Source: Polyporus tsugae (taxonomy: Eukaryota; Basidiomycota; Agaricomycetes; Polyporales; Polyporaceae). From it: a stretch of DNA of 64,000 nt. The DNA lies in contig JAHRBS010000004.1 in the NCBI GenBank assembly GCA_024305745.1, forward strand, positions 5,518,001 to 5,582,000. The letters are read 5' to 3'. Made by a program: the position numbers and the translations under genes. Under the pieces are notes generated by a model that saw only the letters and a program-made list of their open reading frames with translations, searched no databases and was not told the origin of the DNA. Below are positions 10,365 through 19,507 of this stretch, in pieces (position 1 is the first letter of the stretch; the number at the start of each line of letters is the position of its first letter).

Positions 10365-11905
10365 GTACTTACAGCCTCATGATACAGCTCGCCAGTCAGC
10401 AAACTGCGTTTCTTGGAGTTCCCGCGGCCGCGTTCAGGGCTCGCTGTCATTGTCGTAGAAATCTCTTGGTCAACAGATACCATTTCTAGGGAGGTCGCGC
10501 GAGTCGCGATCCGAATATTGCAGCTCGGGAGGTTCAGATCGGGAAAGATGAGACCGATGATTGTGGTGTTCGGACGCTGAGTCAGATGGAGGATGGAGGA
10601 CGCGCGTGGCTTGTTTGCTTCTGCTTGTCCCGACTTCCTATTTCGGGAATCGCGCGCTTGCTGCCACTTTGTCGGCAGTACGTTCTCCCGCTACTTACCA
10701 CCCATTTTCTACGCACGTCTCATCGATTCAGCTCGATGCGATGGTCAGCGGCAAGGGCAGAGGTGAGCCCAGACAACCCTGTTTTTATTCTCCGTCGCGC
10801 TGTCGCATACCGCATCTCATCTTCACGCTATCGCTCGTCGGCACCGCTCGAGCACGGCACACAGCCATTTTCGCGGCGTAGGGTCGTGACCAATTGCAAG
10901 GTTCCATCGATGCGATACGGACATGCCGCCACGCATGGGAGCAACCAACACGCATGGGAGCAACCAACGTGCCGACATCTCCCATCCCTCTCGTGACAAC
11001 TCGCATGATTCCCACGGCACCGGACACCACCTCTGCCAGTCTCCAACGCTCTCTGCGACTGGTTCGGCTTAGAGCCAATGAACGCGCAGGCATATTCATG
11101 GATGGCGACTTCCTCCCCGCTCTCGGTGCGCGAAAGGACGCGCTCAATATGGACATCGACACCATAGACGCAAAGCCGCCGAACGGCCGGGCAATGTTCT
11201 TCGCGACTGTTGGAAGCAGCCAGATGGCAGGAGGCCCATGGACCAGCGGCGTCGCGCTCGACTAGGGACAAATTCTCGTCCTGCGAAGGACGCGAGTGCG
11301 GAGTCAGGGCCTCAGGTGCAGTCGCAGCTACTGGAGCTTATGGGGATCGATGTTGTAGAGGGCCTGGTGAGTTCAGCTGCCCATTCACCGCTGTCTGAGT
11401 CTCTTTTCTCGCTGCTAAACGTCCTCCTTCTGTGGCGGCTCCTCAGTCGTCGCCGCCGGCTCGGTCGGTATCCATTGCAAGTTCGTTCACCGCCTCAAGG
11501 ACAGCAAAGCGTGCACGAACGCGAAGGAGCTGCCGACGCTCAAGACTTGGGGATAGGGGCAGGAAGGTACTGTGCGGGCATCATTGAAGTACGAACCATT
11601 CACATCTTGTACCCAACCTCCAATCTCCTCTCTTCATCCTTAACAAGTGTGGATCAGCCCTGCGTTCAGCCTCGCGTCCCTTCCTCGCTCGCCCGCTCGA
11701 GAACTGCGCCTTGCGCGCCACTATCTCCATCTTTTCCGACCCCGCCAATTTGAGGAATGAATGGGCGAACCGATCCTTCCCTTGCTCGTGTCGCTCTGAT
11801 TATCCACACGTTCGCCTGGCCAACGTCGGCGTGCCCCGCTTTTGGTCGATCTGAAGACCCACCTTCACATCCCTTACCGCGAGAACAAGAACCGCTCGTT
11901 ACGCG
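10365..11905. other. No gene recognised; GC-rich, several overlapping frames
   Basis: Frames on both strands (for example 11238-11753 plus, 10828-11271 minus) overlap without a domain. It contains two tandem copies of a 19-bp unit with acgcatgggagcaacca at about 10931-10968. A related block of about 45 bases (gagcaaccaac...tctcccatcc...gacaac) recurs at 13522-13566, so the stretch is probably decayed duplicated DNA. Confidence 0.35.
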
Positions 11906-11920
11906 TCCGCCAGCACCCGC

Positions 11921-12590
11921 TTGAAGTCCCTCGCTTACGTTCTCATCCTCTCCCTCATCGAAGGCCCCGTCGTCCCCCTCCCCGCCGCTACCCTCGCGGA
12001 CTCGACATACGCCGACCCGCCCCCCTCGAACGGTGCATTCACGGCCGCACTCGCGATGCCGTACGCTGTACTACGACGTGTGGTACCTCGCGCACACGCA
12101 GACCAAGGCTTGGATGTCCAAGAGGCCGGCACCGCCGTCGCCTGCAGGAGCTGGTTAAAGTTCAGCCCGAACCCCGCGGGAGTTGGTAGCGCCAGCAGCG
12201 GCCGTGTCGCGTGCGCGCGCCCCCCAAGCTCGGGCGAGCAGCCAGAAAGTAAAGACCACGGGGCTTGTCGTCCGCCAGGATATCGAAGTCGGCCCGTTCA
12301 AGGTCAAGCCCTATACGCTCGCATTGCTCGTGCACCCGCTGGGGAAGGCCCTCGACGCGTCACATCACAAGTCGTTTCGTGTTGCGCATCGACAAAAAAA
12401 CCTCGACCTGGGGCTGAGGACAGTGTCGGCACGTCGCATTAATGCCACGACTGAGATCCGGAGACCGCTCCCAGTGACGTACCGACCCTGGGGGTCACTG
12501 GCCCCCGCGACGAGGATGGAGGTGGTATTCGTTATCGGGCTCTCGGCCAGACTTGTGAGAGGAAGCCGGAGAGGACGTGTAGGGCAGGGG
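11921..12590 (+). pseudogene. Frameshifted gene of unknown function with hydrophobic N-terminus
   Basis: Not recognised by name. The frame starting at 11921 opens with a hydrophobic signal- or anchor-like segment (SLAYVLILSLIEGPVVPLP). Near 12062 coding sense moves to another frame giving YYDVWYLAHTQTKAWMSK, and near 12245 to a third giving VRQDIEVGPFKVKPYTLALL, VAHRQKNLDLGL and TYRPWGSLAPATRMEVVF. Each block reads like conserved protein and the shifts look like small indels rather than introns. The order suggests one ancestral membrane-associated or secreted protein. The end abuts the calcium-ATPase remnant. A 29-base piece of it is repeated at 26.36 kb. Confidence 0.4.
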
Positions 12591-12591
12591 T

Positions 12592-13870
12592 TTGGTTCAC
12601 GACGCGGATCTTGAGGAGCGACGACACGTGTTCGGCGCGAACGTCCTCCTGACTCGGAAGACTAAGTCGCTGCTCCAGCTGATGTGGCTCGCGCTCAAGA
12701 ACAAAGTTCTGGTTTGTTATTCCTTTCTACGCGTTCTCGGAAATAGTCCTGACGTATTCTTATTCAGGTCCTTCTGTCCATCGCTGCTGTAGCATTCGGT
12801 TCCCTCAACGCTAGGCAGAAGGGACGTCAGTTCCAAATGATCAATGAGAAGAAGGAAGGGCGCGGTGTCAAAGTCATTCAGGACGGTATTGAGATAGTCA
12901 TGGACATCGAGGTCGTGATCGGCGAGATCGCGCTGGTTGAGGCCTGGCGAGATTGTTCCCTGCGACGGAATCTTCCTCTCCCAACACAATGTCAAGTACG
13001 ACGAGTCCAGCGCCACATGCGTTCAGGTGCAGTATGCAGTATGCTTCCTCTGTCTTCCGTTGCCATCCTCGTGGACGTCCTGCACACTAGGTATCCTGCA
13101 CCTCCCTTCTGATTTCTCCAGATCCCTGAACCCGATAACCCGAACCCAAGTCCTGCCCTGTGTCAACCGCCCAGACGAAATCGCACCGATCCTGCACATG
13201 CCCCATGCCGTGCAGATCCAGAGTCAGGAGACCCCTGTCCTCGTCTTTTGCAGATGTCGACGTCGCCATCGATATCAAGATGATGTTTATCAAGATGATG
13301 TGCGACGTCGCGCTTCACGCGCCCGCTATTCTAGCTCCCGATTCCCGGCTGTTCGCCAGGCCAAGCGACAAGGTAGACCGCCGGAACAAGCGCGACGATG
13401 CGTGCGGGCACGAGCTGTACACACAGGGACGCGGGTGTCCAGTAGGACATCGCGCAAGCCCTGCGCGAGGTCGAGGTGGTGTTTGCACATCTCGATTGCA
13501 CTGTGTGAATCCCCTACCATGCACCGGAGCAACCAACTCACCCACGTCTCCCATCCTCCCGTAGACAACCTCTTCGTAGCATCTGCCTCAGCCGGGCCGA
13601 TCCTCCTCGGCAACTGCGCGTATTGCAGGTTCCTTACGCAGCGCTTTCTCTGAAGACCTCCTGCTTATCGGTATCACCAGTATCGAGGATCCCCACTGTC
13701 CCGGTGTTCGAGAAGCCGTTGCAGACTGCACGGGGGCCGGCGCCCGTCTCGGATGCGCACTAGCGACAATGTCCTCATCGCCCGCTCCATCGCGTTGCAG
13801 TGTAGTATCTACCTCGGGCAGCATGAACATGGAGGGCCCCATCTTCCGGCAACTGGAGTCCCGCGTGCAC
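12592..13870 (+). pseudogene. Rearranged PMC1-type calcium-transporting P-type ATPase
   Basis: The parent gene would pump Ca2+ into the vacuole or out of the cell at the cost of ATP. Recognised pieces: HDADLEERRHVFGANVL...KSLLQLMWLALKNKVL (12598-12711); a 56-bp intron 12712-12767; then SIAAV...SLNARQKGRQFQMINEKKEGRGVKV; after a one-base frameshift near 12940, PGEIVPCDGIFLSQHNVKYDESSAT; and far downstream IEDPHCPGVREAVADC, then SDNVLIARSIALQCSIY (about 13685-13815). Missing: much of the first transmembrane pair (the join is too short) and the whole phosphorylation domain with the DKTGT motif between about 13050 and 13660. The remnant cannot be a working pump. Confidence 0.7.
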
Positions 13871-14449
13871 TCATCGGCAGGGGTCAAGACTGGAGCATGC
13901 AGTGCGCTCTTAGACGTCGGCGCAAGCTCCGGCGACAAGGCTACCGCTGGCCGCTGCAAGGTCCTTCAGGAGGAAGAGGAGCACCGCGTCAGCGACAGGG
14001 TGAGTTCCGGCGTATTTAAGGATTCGCCCCCACCTTTACTTACCTGGTCTAGGCTGCGTTCCCACACCTGCCAACAGCAGCAGGCTGCAGCTACTGCTGG
14101 TGCCGTACGCCAGCAGTGTCCCACGTGCCAACATGACCAGCATTGATAAACGAATCTCCCTTGCATGATGGGGGTGACGTTGTCGTAGCCCGTCCGGGTC
14201 CGAGCGAGGGGGCGGAGAGAGAGAAGATGCACCAGCGCTCGGTACTGGTTTGTCGCCATTGGTATGGATCCTTCGGATGTCGGATATGTTATTGGTCGGT
14301 CACGTCGCTGGTGTGGACGGGACGGGTGAACACTTCGCAGAAGTTAAGAGTACGTCGAGAGCATGACTTGGGGTGATGGATGGACGATCGCGCAGTGGCA
14401 CTCTTCGCACTAGGAACACGCTTCCGATGTTGTCCACCTCCATGTTGAC
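13871..14449. other. No gene recognised
   Basis: Flank of the ATPase remnant. The transmembrane C-terminal half expected for the pump is absent. Short frames without motifs. Confidence 0.35.
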
Positions 14450-14676
14450 CCCCAGTGAGAACCCGCTCTATTTAGGTAGATCTACATATATCTAAAACAA
14501 TTTACATCCATCTAAAGCGATCGTACTCGTTCTATTCTACAAGCCCGCATCGAACAGTAGCTCGATTGTGGGCCTCAAATTTTAGTCAACACCTGTTCTC
14601 TCTGCTGTTACAGTTAACTCGCTCGTCCGTCCTACCAACTAACTCAGCAAGCGGTCGACGCAGAAATCCCATTTCA

Positions 14677-15097
14677 GTAAGAATGGCCCAGCGCACTTTC
14701 GGGGGCTTGTGACATCCGTGACCGATCACGTGAAATGGGCGGCTGAAGAAACGTAAAGGTTAATATGGTGCGTCAAGTCAAGTTAAGTCAAGTTAAGTCT
14801 TGCAGCCAGTTGGTGGGTTCGAGTCCGCATCACCTAATTCGGACTTGTCTAGACGCCAAGCCGCCGTCGGCGGACAGAACTTTTGTATCTCCTCTCTCAT
14901 GGGGAACAAATTTAAAAATCGAGAACCATAACTTTGTGGATCCATGACCTGTATACAAAGTTATGGTCGCACATTTCTGTCTAAGACCCTACCTCCCAAG
15001 CCTATAGTTTCTTGGTGTTTTCTCTCAGCCAAAAGTGACTGAGCGTGACAGGTTCTGATCACGTGATGCCCTCGAAAGTGCGCTGGGCCATTCTTAC
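14677..15097. mobile_element. Nested MITE-like unit with 30-bp terminal inverted repeats
   Basis: Left end 14677-14706 (starts gtaagaatggcccagcgcac) and right end 15068-15097 are inverted copies with 29 of 30 bases matching. Length 421 bp, no coding capacity. The inner part contains a strong hairpin and a tRNA-like T-arm sequence. No clear target duplication. Confidence 0.65.
14925..14967. repeat. Perfect 13-bp inverted repeat (hairpin)
   Basis: accataactttgt at 14925-14937 is exactly complementary to acaaagttatggt at 14955-14967, with a 17-base loop. It lies in the interior of the MITE-like unit. Confidence 0.85.
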
Positions 15098-15282
15098 CCT
15101 AGCGTCATCGCGTCATCGCACTCACTTCGGCGGGACACGCACTCAGCGCAGCAGCGCACCTTGCCTCTTACCAACACCACGCCCGGTCTCCGCCCGTCCT
15201 CCTCCCCGTCCTCAACGTATTGCGGCGCTCTATTGTTTTGTACTACTAGGTGTGTCTATTTCCTTACTCGAATCGAAGCTGG

Positions 15283-15735
15283 TCAGGTGCCAGAACAACG
15301 CCGACCAAGGTGAGTACCGGCGCCGGTGCCGTGGAGGCCAGGCAGGGACCAGCGATGACGTTGATGACGGGGACAGATGTAGACACGGAGGCTGACCTCT
15401 TCGAAGTTGGATAGTGCCCAGCCGGTGGGATGTACGGAGGGCACAGATGACGACGAAGGTGGGAGCTGCTGCGCCGAGGCTCTGGTAGGGTCACCGGGCG
15501 GGGAGAGGAGGTCGGGTGTGGCCCCGACGGTCATCCAGTAAGTCGTGTTATGTCGAGCGTCCGTATTCTCTCGCAGACCGTATGCGTACCGTAGGTACGC
15601 CGGTTTGTTCAAGCGACTGGCTGCGTATGCGCTGTCCGTCAGTGCGGGATCACCCGGGCGAGGCATGGCGGGCGGCGGGAGAGCGTCAAAGGTCGCTGGG
15701 TACGACAAGAGGTATGACGCAATGTGAGTCGCTAT
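15283..15735 (-). CDS. Doubtful Pro-rich ORF inside the TIR element
   Basis: An open frame of about 150 codons without an ATG at its 5' end; the stretch SYPATFDALPPPAMPRPGDP then RLNKPAYLRYAYGLRENTD reads like a protein with a following Ser/Pro-rich part. An upstream exon would be needed. No family recognised. Confidence 0.25.
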   Translation of the reverse strand: MATHIASYLLSYPATFDALPPPAMPRPGDPALTDSAYAASRLNKPAYLRYAYGLRENTDARHNTTYWMTVGATPDLLSPPGDPTRASAQQLPPSSSSVPSVHPTGWALSNFEEVSLRVYICPRHQRHRWSLPGLHGTGAGTHLGRRCSGT

Positions 15736-16079
15736 AGTACAAATGTAATGTATTCAAATCCATGTGAAGCAATAAAATTACCGTTTTCGAACGCATTGGC
15801 CGATTTGGTGCTCCCAACAGCTGCAGAAGAATTGGATAGCTGGAGATCAGTGTAGTTCGATTTTAATATAGTTAGATCACTTTGAACCCGCATGGAAACA
15901 TTTTTACTCGATATATGGGACAATCCTTAGACTCGAACCAGTCGAACGGGACACATCAGAAGAACAATCCTAGATCTACGTCTAACTACCACGGTCTACG
16001 TCGATCTATCCGCCGAATCGTATGTAGATCGTTGTATATCGATGTAAAACGCTGTAGATAGTGCGGGTTCTCACTGGGG

Positions 16080-16734
16080 TGTCAGATCTGTCAGACCTCT
16101 GTAGCTCCAATCACGGGCTCAAGGACTTCACCCGCCCGGTCAAAATCGACAAGCACCCCAGTTTCCGGGAGCGTGCATGGTCGTGAGCGGTCGTGCCGGA
16201 GCAGCCCCGTCGTGTTGTATTGTGAAGCTTCGAAACCAGCCATCGTGAGCCATCGTCCACGCCAGTAAGCGCTCGTAGAACGAATGCCGTGTAAACCTAT
16301 TCGACGTCGATGGACTGCGCAATCAATCCGTGTACCGTAAAAATAGACATAAAATGCTATTTAGCGTATGTGGTGATGCACGAGCCTGTGGTATCGTCCT
16401 AGAAAAGCTTGAGAGTATAGTAGATGAGGGGGAACGACGTGGCAGTGCAGAAGCAAAACCGGAGAAGTTCATGGCACTCGGACAGGGAATGACCCCCATC
16501 GTGAATCGGGCTATGGGTCGTGCCCCATCGTCCCCAGTTGTGAGAAATGCCCAGCGGGTAAGCCCACGACCATGGATGATCGCGCACGCTCCGGGATGCT
16601 GTGGGCACTTGTCGATTTTGACTGGAGGTGATTGGCGGCCTCCGAAGGGGCGCAGAGGTTGATTTCCGTCTACTGCGACACTATGAGGCCGATTTCGTCG
16701 CTCGCTCAGGATGTGTCGATATAGGATTTGACCG
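16080..16734. other. No gene recognised
   Basis: Between the TIR element and the start of the SUN pseudogene. A 110-codon plus-strand frame (16330-16662) has no motif. Confidence 0.35.
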
Positions 16735-17059
16735 TGACGTTCTCCGCTTCCGATCTATATCATCTCAGGCTGGAGCGTGTCATAAATGATTGAATGTGTA
16801 CAACCGCCTGCTGCTTGCAGCTTGAGCTTGAATTCCTGCATGCATGCTCCGTAATACACGTTTTTGAGGATGAAAGTGGGTTTTGCTGTTGGTGGTGGGC
16901 GCCGATTCCAGAAATGGCGATTAATATCAATGCAAATTGTCATTAATATTCTCCATTTCCAGCCGACGTTGAGGTAATTCGGATAATCAGCTTCAAATCA
17001 GCTCGCATAGCTCTCCGCGAACTGCATGCCTACGATGACTTGGTGCAGTTACCGCCCGG
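16735..17059 (+). pseudogene. SUN-domain pseudogene, 5' piece (exon 1 and start of exon 2)
   Basis: Aligns by eye with the 5' part of the intact minus-strand SUN gene at 31327-32364. Shared blocks include the start region (gttctccgcttcc), ctgcatgcatgctc, the gttggtggtgg block and the start of exon 2, which still reads ALRELHAYDDLVQ against ALHELLYDDIALALQ. Several stops and indels break exon 1. The similarity stops near 17055 where about 1 kb of unrelated DNA begins. Confidence 0.6.
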
Positions 17060-18055
17060 GACGTCACCACGCGGCTCAGATTTACTGCTAAGGAGGGGAA
17101 GTGAGTGTGGCAAAAGTGGAGGGAAAACTACTCACGTCTGTTAGGGCTGTAGTGTCCCATCAGGTTTGACAACCCTTCGTGATCGCATTCACACAAGATG
17201 GACATACGGATGTAGAAGGTCGGCCTCCCTCGATGATCAACGACCACGCTGGAGAGGCGAAACTCGCCGATTACAGTGATGGATAGCAAGTCGCCGCCAA
17301 GGCACAGCGTGTTCCTGAATGCGTCCAACTTGAAGTGCCGGTGACTCCATTGCGTAAGACGCGGTATTAGATGGATGGGCCAGGCTTTATATACTACACT
17401 TGCCTTTACATCATAAGGGGCCCGAACATCGCCGCCTTGGTCCATTCCCTATAGACCACGCTATCTCCGACAGCTCAGACCAGTTGACCGGATAGCGGGC
17501 AACCGCGCTGTTAACCAGTCAGCAGAGCGTTTGTGGAGGACATTCACTGCAAAAATCACCATTGCGGGTTCGCCCTGCAGTGTGGCTCAAGACAACGCCT
17601 TCCTCAGATGGCCCTACAAGCATGTTCTGACTTATCTAGAGAGTATTCAGGCCGGTCAAATTGCTATGCGAAGAACCGTACTCACTTGGAGAATTGCGAG
17701 CTAGAGGAAAAGGATGAAAGATGCACACATCATCAGGCCTGTAGGGCTTTTAGCGACTCACGAAGGTGCGCGCATCCGCTGACAGGATACTGCATTGAGA
17801 AACTCCCGCTGCCAATATTAATGGGGCCCGGGAGAGACGATCGAAAGGCGCCGGTCCGAGAGAGAAACAAAAGAGGGTGGGGCCCGGTGGGGCCTGGCCG
17901 CGAAGCGGCCCGAAAGGTGCCCAGGGTCACGCGCCGAAGGCGCGCCCCCGCCACCAATATGCCTCTCCCTCCCTTCCGACTCCTTCGCTTCCGCCTGCAT
18001 AATCCGGACTAAACTCGACCAATCTGGTCCCCACCCTTGGAATGGCGGGGCTGCC
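17060..18055. mobile_element. About 1 kb of DNA inserted in the SUN pseudogene
   Basis: The intact SUN gene has no sequence here, so this block is an insertion (or the pseudogene is rearranged). It contains a 105-codon minus-strand frame (17128-17445) ending in a donor-like site, and a GC-rich part (17820-17955) with short palindromes such as gccgcgaagcggc and gcgccgaaggcgc. I found no terminal repeats or target duplication, so the class is unknown. Confidence 0.4.
17128..17445 (-). CDS. Unassigned ORF in the inserted block
   Basis: 105 codons with a normal mix of residues (LIPRLTQWSHRHFKLDAF, VVDHRGRPTFYIRMSIL). Near its end a good donor (gtgagtag at 17135 on the minus strand) suggests a further exon, but the obvious acceptor would run it antisense through the SUN remnant. 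No known domain. Confidence 0.3.
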   Translation of the reverse strand: MDQGGDVRAPYDVKASVVYKAWPIHLIPRLTQWSHRHFKLDAFRNTLCLGGDLLSITVIGEFRLSSVVVDHRGRPTFYIRMSILCECDHEGLSNLMGHYSPNRRE

Positions 18056-18565
18056 CTCTGGGAGGTAGATTTGATCTCCTGGAGGCGTCGGCGCCGTCGG
18101 GCTGATTTTGCACCTTCTGGGCATGCTGGCGCGAATTTCAAGGTCGTCGATTCCTTGCCATATTCGGATACATATGGCCATGGTTTTCGCAAAACTTGGC
18201 ACTCAAATTGGCAGTTGTCCCAGTTCTCCTTCCAACAACCCGAGTACGCCATGGACCAAGGTCCGTAATCACCTCCCCGGGCCTGGCAACTGTTGGCCAA
18301 TGCAGCGAAAGGCTAAAACGGTGCTATTGAAATGGCCCTGACCTGCCCCATTGTCAAATCCGCCATCACCATTGACCGCTCTTCAACAGATAAACCTGGG
18401 TTTGAAGAGGCTACTCGAGTTGCAGTCGGGGCTGGCTGCGAGCGATTTCTAGATGCTCTGACGCAGAGCGTAGGATATCATCGTCGAGCAAACACAAATT
18501 CCCACTTCGTCCACCTCACTTAGTTCATATTTCACTCGGCGGATACAGTTATTCCTTTCCAAACG
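18056..18565 (+). pseudogene. SUN-domain pseudogene, central piece
   Basis: Continues the SUN similarity. One frame (from 18071) gives DFAPSGHAGANFKVV...SDTYGHGF...FQQPEYAM, another gives PGNCWPMQRK (intact gene: PANCWPMEGR), and a third gives PIVKSAITIDR and ESVGYHRR-like and SHFVHLT blocks. At least two frameshifts and an in-frame tag after SHFVHLT show it is dead. It is cut at 18565 by the chromovirus after the codons for IPFQ and resumes at 25691. Confidence 0.75.
18561..18565. repeat. Target-site duplication, left copy (aaacg)
   Basis: aaacg directly precedes the 5' LTR and aaacg directly follows the 3' LTR. Five bases is the usual duplication length for Ty3/gypsy integration. Confidence 0.9.
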
Positions 18566-18760
18566 TGTTACGATACGACTTTCACGATTAGTAATACCAC
18601 CTGTAACGACATGTACGACCTGCCCTGAAGCACCTGGTCCGTGCACAGGCTCCAAAGCAATATATAAACCCCTCGATAGCTGCAGTAATTCCCCAGCTTC
18701 GAGTTGGTCTTTAGTTCCCCAGTCCTTCGCTTATTGCTAGCGTGAGGTCTGACCTTATCA
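18566..18760 (+). repeat. 5' LTR (195 bp)
   Basis: Starts tgttacg and ends cttatca (TG...CA). It differs from the 3' LTR only at the tgcagtaa/tgcggtaa and gctagcg/gctagtg positions. Confidence 0.95.
18661..18668 (+). promoter_or_regulatory. LTR TATA box
   Basis: tatataaa, 34 bases upstream of the agcttcgagtt block at 18695, which fits a transcription start at about 18691-18695. Confidence 0.7.
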
Positions 18761-18772
18761 TAACTCGAAGCT
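18761..18772 (+). promoter_or_regulatory. Primer-binding site, predicted self-priming
   Basis: Directly after the LTR, aactcgaagct (18762-18772) is the exact complement of agcttcgagtt in the LTR (18695-18705). That LTR block lies where the transcript should begin. In the yeast element Tf1 the first 11 bases of the mRNA fold back onto the primer-binding site and are cut to prime reverse transcription; length and placement match here. I did not recognise a tRNA 3' end match, though I could not test all tRNAs. Confidence 0.65.
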
Positions 18773-19381
18773 ACCCTTTCCTCGACCTACGGCGCACCGT
18801 CTTCGTTGCCAACTGTGGCGTCCTCATCATCCTCCACTTCTCTCCCCGTCCCGAACCCTCCGCTCGTCGTGCGTCTCGCCGACGGCACCACCCACCACCT
18901 CGTCCCTATACACACCCTCACCAACTCATCGCCGCCGTCTCCGTCGTCGACACCACCTATCCCAATTCCGCCCCCGCACCTTCGTCACCGATCCCCAAGT
19001 CCCCTTATCAACTCAGAGTCCGATTCCGACTCCGCCACCGCCGTAGACCCAGACTCTGACTCCGACTCAGACGCCGGCGTCCCCGTCCACATCGCCGTAT
19101 CCCGACACGTCAATCCCGCGCACGCCACCTTCATCCAAACAAGGGTCAACACCCCGCTGTTCCAAGGAACAGAAGTCACGGCGTACGTCCCACGCTCCCT
19201 TTACTCCGTCCTTCCCGGACACGTCATCTTCCGCTTCCCCGCCACCCCAACAACTCCCGCCTACTCTCTTTACGGTATCATCGCATCCACACAACCCACC
19301 TATTGGGTATTTCACATTTCCCTTATACCTTACGTTATCGATCAGACCGCTATTCTACACGTGTCCATTCCAACCGAGTAG
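18764..19381 (+). CDS. Extra chromovirus frame a (about 205 codons, no ATG)
   Basis: Open from just after the primer-binding site to 19381. There is no ATG, so it would need a non-AUG start, splicing or read-in. It is Ser/Pro-rich, has an acidic cluster (SESDSDS...DPDSDSDSD) and then a more ordered stretch with PVHIAVSRHVNPAHATF and YVPRSLYSVLPGHVIFRF. No known domain. Placement before gag is unusual for chromoviruses, which normally start with gag. Confidence 0.45.
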   Translation, partial: LEATLSSTYGAPSSLPTVASSSSSTSLPVPNPPLVVRLADGTTHHLVPIHTLTNSSPPSPSSTPPIPIPPPHLRHRSPSPLINSESDSDSATAVDPDSDSDSDAGVPVHIAVSRHVNPAHATFIQTRVNTPLFQGTEVTAYVPRSLYSVLPGHVIFRFPATPTTPAYSLYGIIASTQPTYWVFHISLIPYVIDQTAILHVSIPTE

Positions 19382-19507
19382 TCAGTGACCACGTGTCACA
19401 ACTCGGCGCAGGAGACCCCGGTTAGCCATACCGCGGTAAAACTGCTAGTGTAAACTATACCTTGTCACGTACCGTACGCTTACCCACACCTTCTTTGTAT
19501 CTAGTGA

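Larger units (their letters stand above)
14450..16079. mobile_element. Terminal-inverted-repeat element, about 1.63 kb
   Basis: The 17-base sequence ccccagtgagaacccgc at 14450-14466 is exactly inverted at 16063-16079. Just inside both ends are similar AT-rich blocks with tctac/gtaga motifs (subterminal repeats). No target-site duplication is obvious and no transposase is recognised inside, so this looks like a non-autonomous DNA transposon. The interior holds a smaller inverted-repeat unit (14677-15097) and a minus-strand frame (15283-15735). Confidence 0.6.

Noticed and set aside
16998..17087. Second exon for the 17128-17445 minus-strand frame
   Set aside because: The splice join is open for about 30 codons but the exon is antisense to recognised SUN pseudogene sequence.
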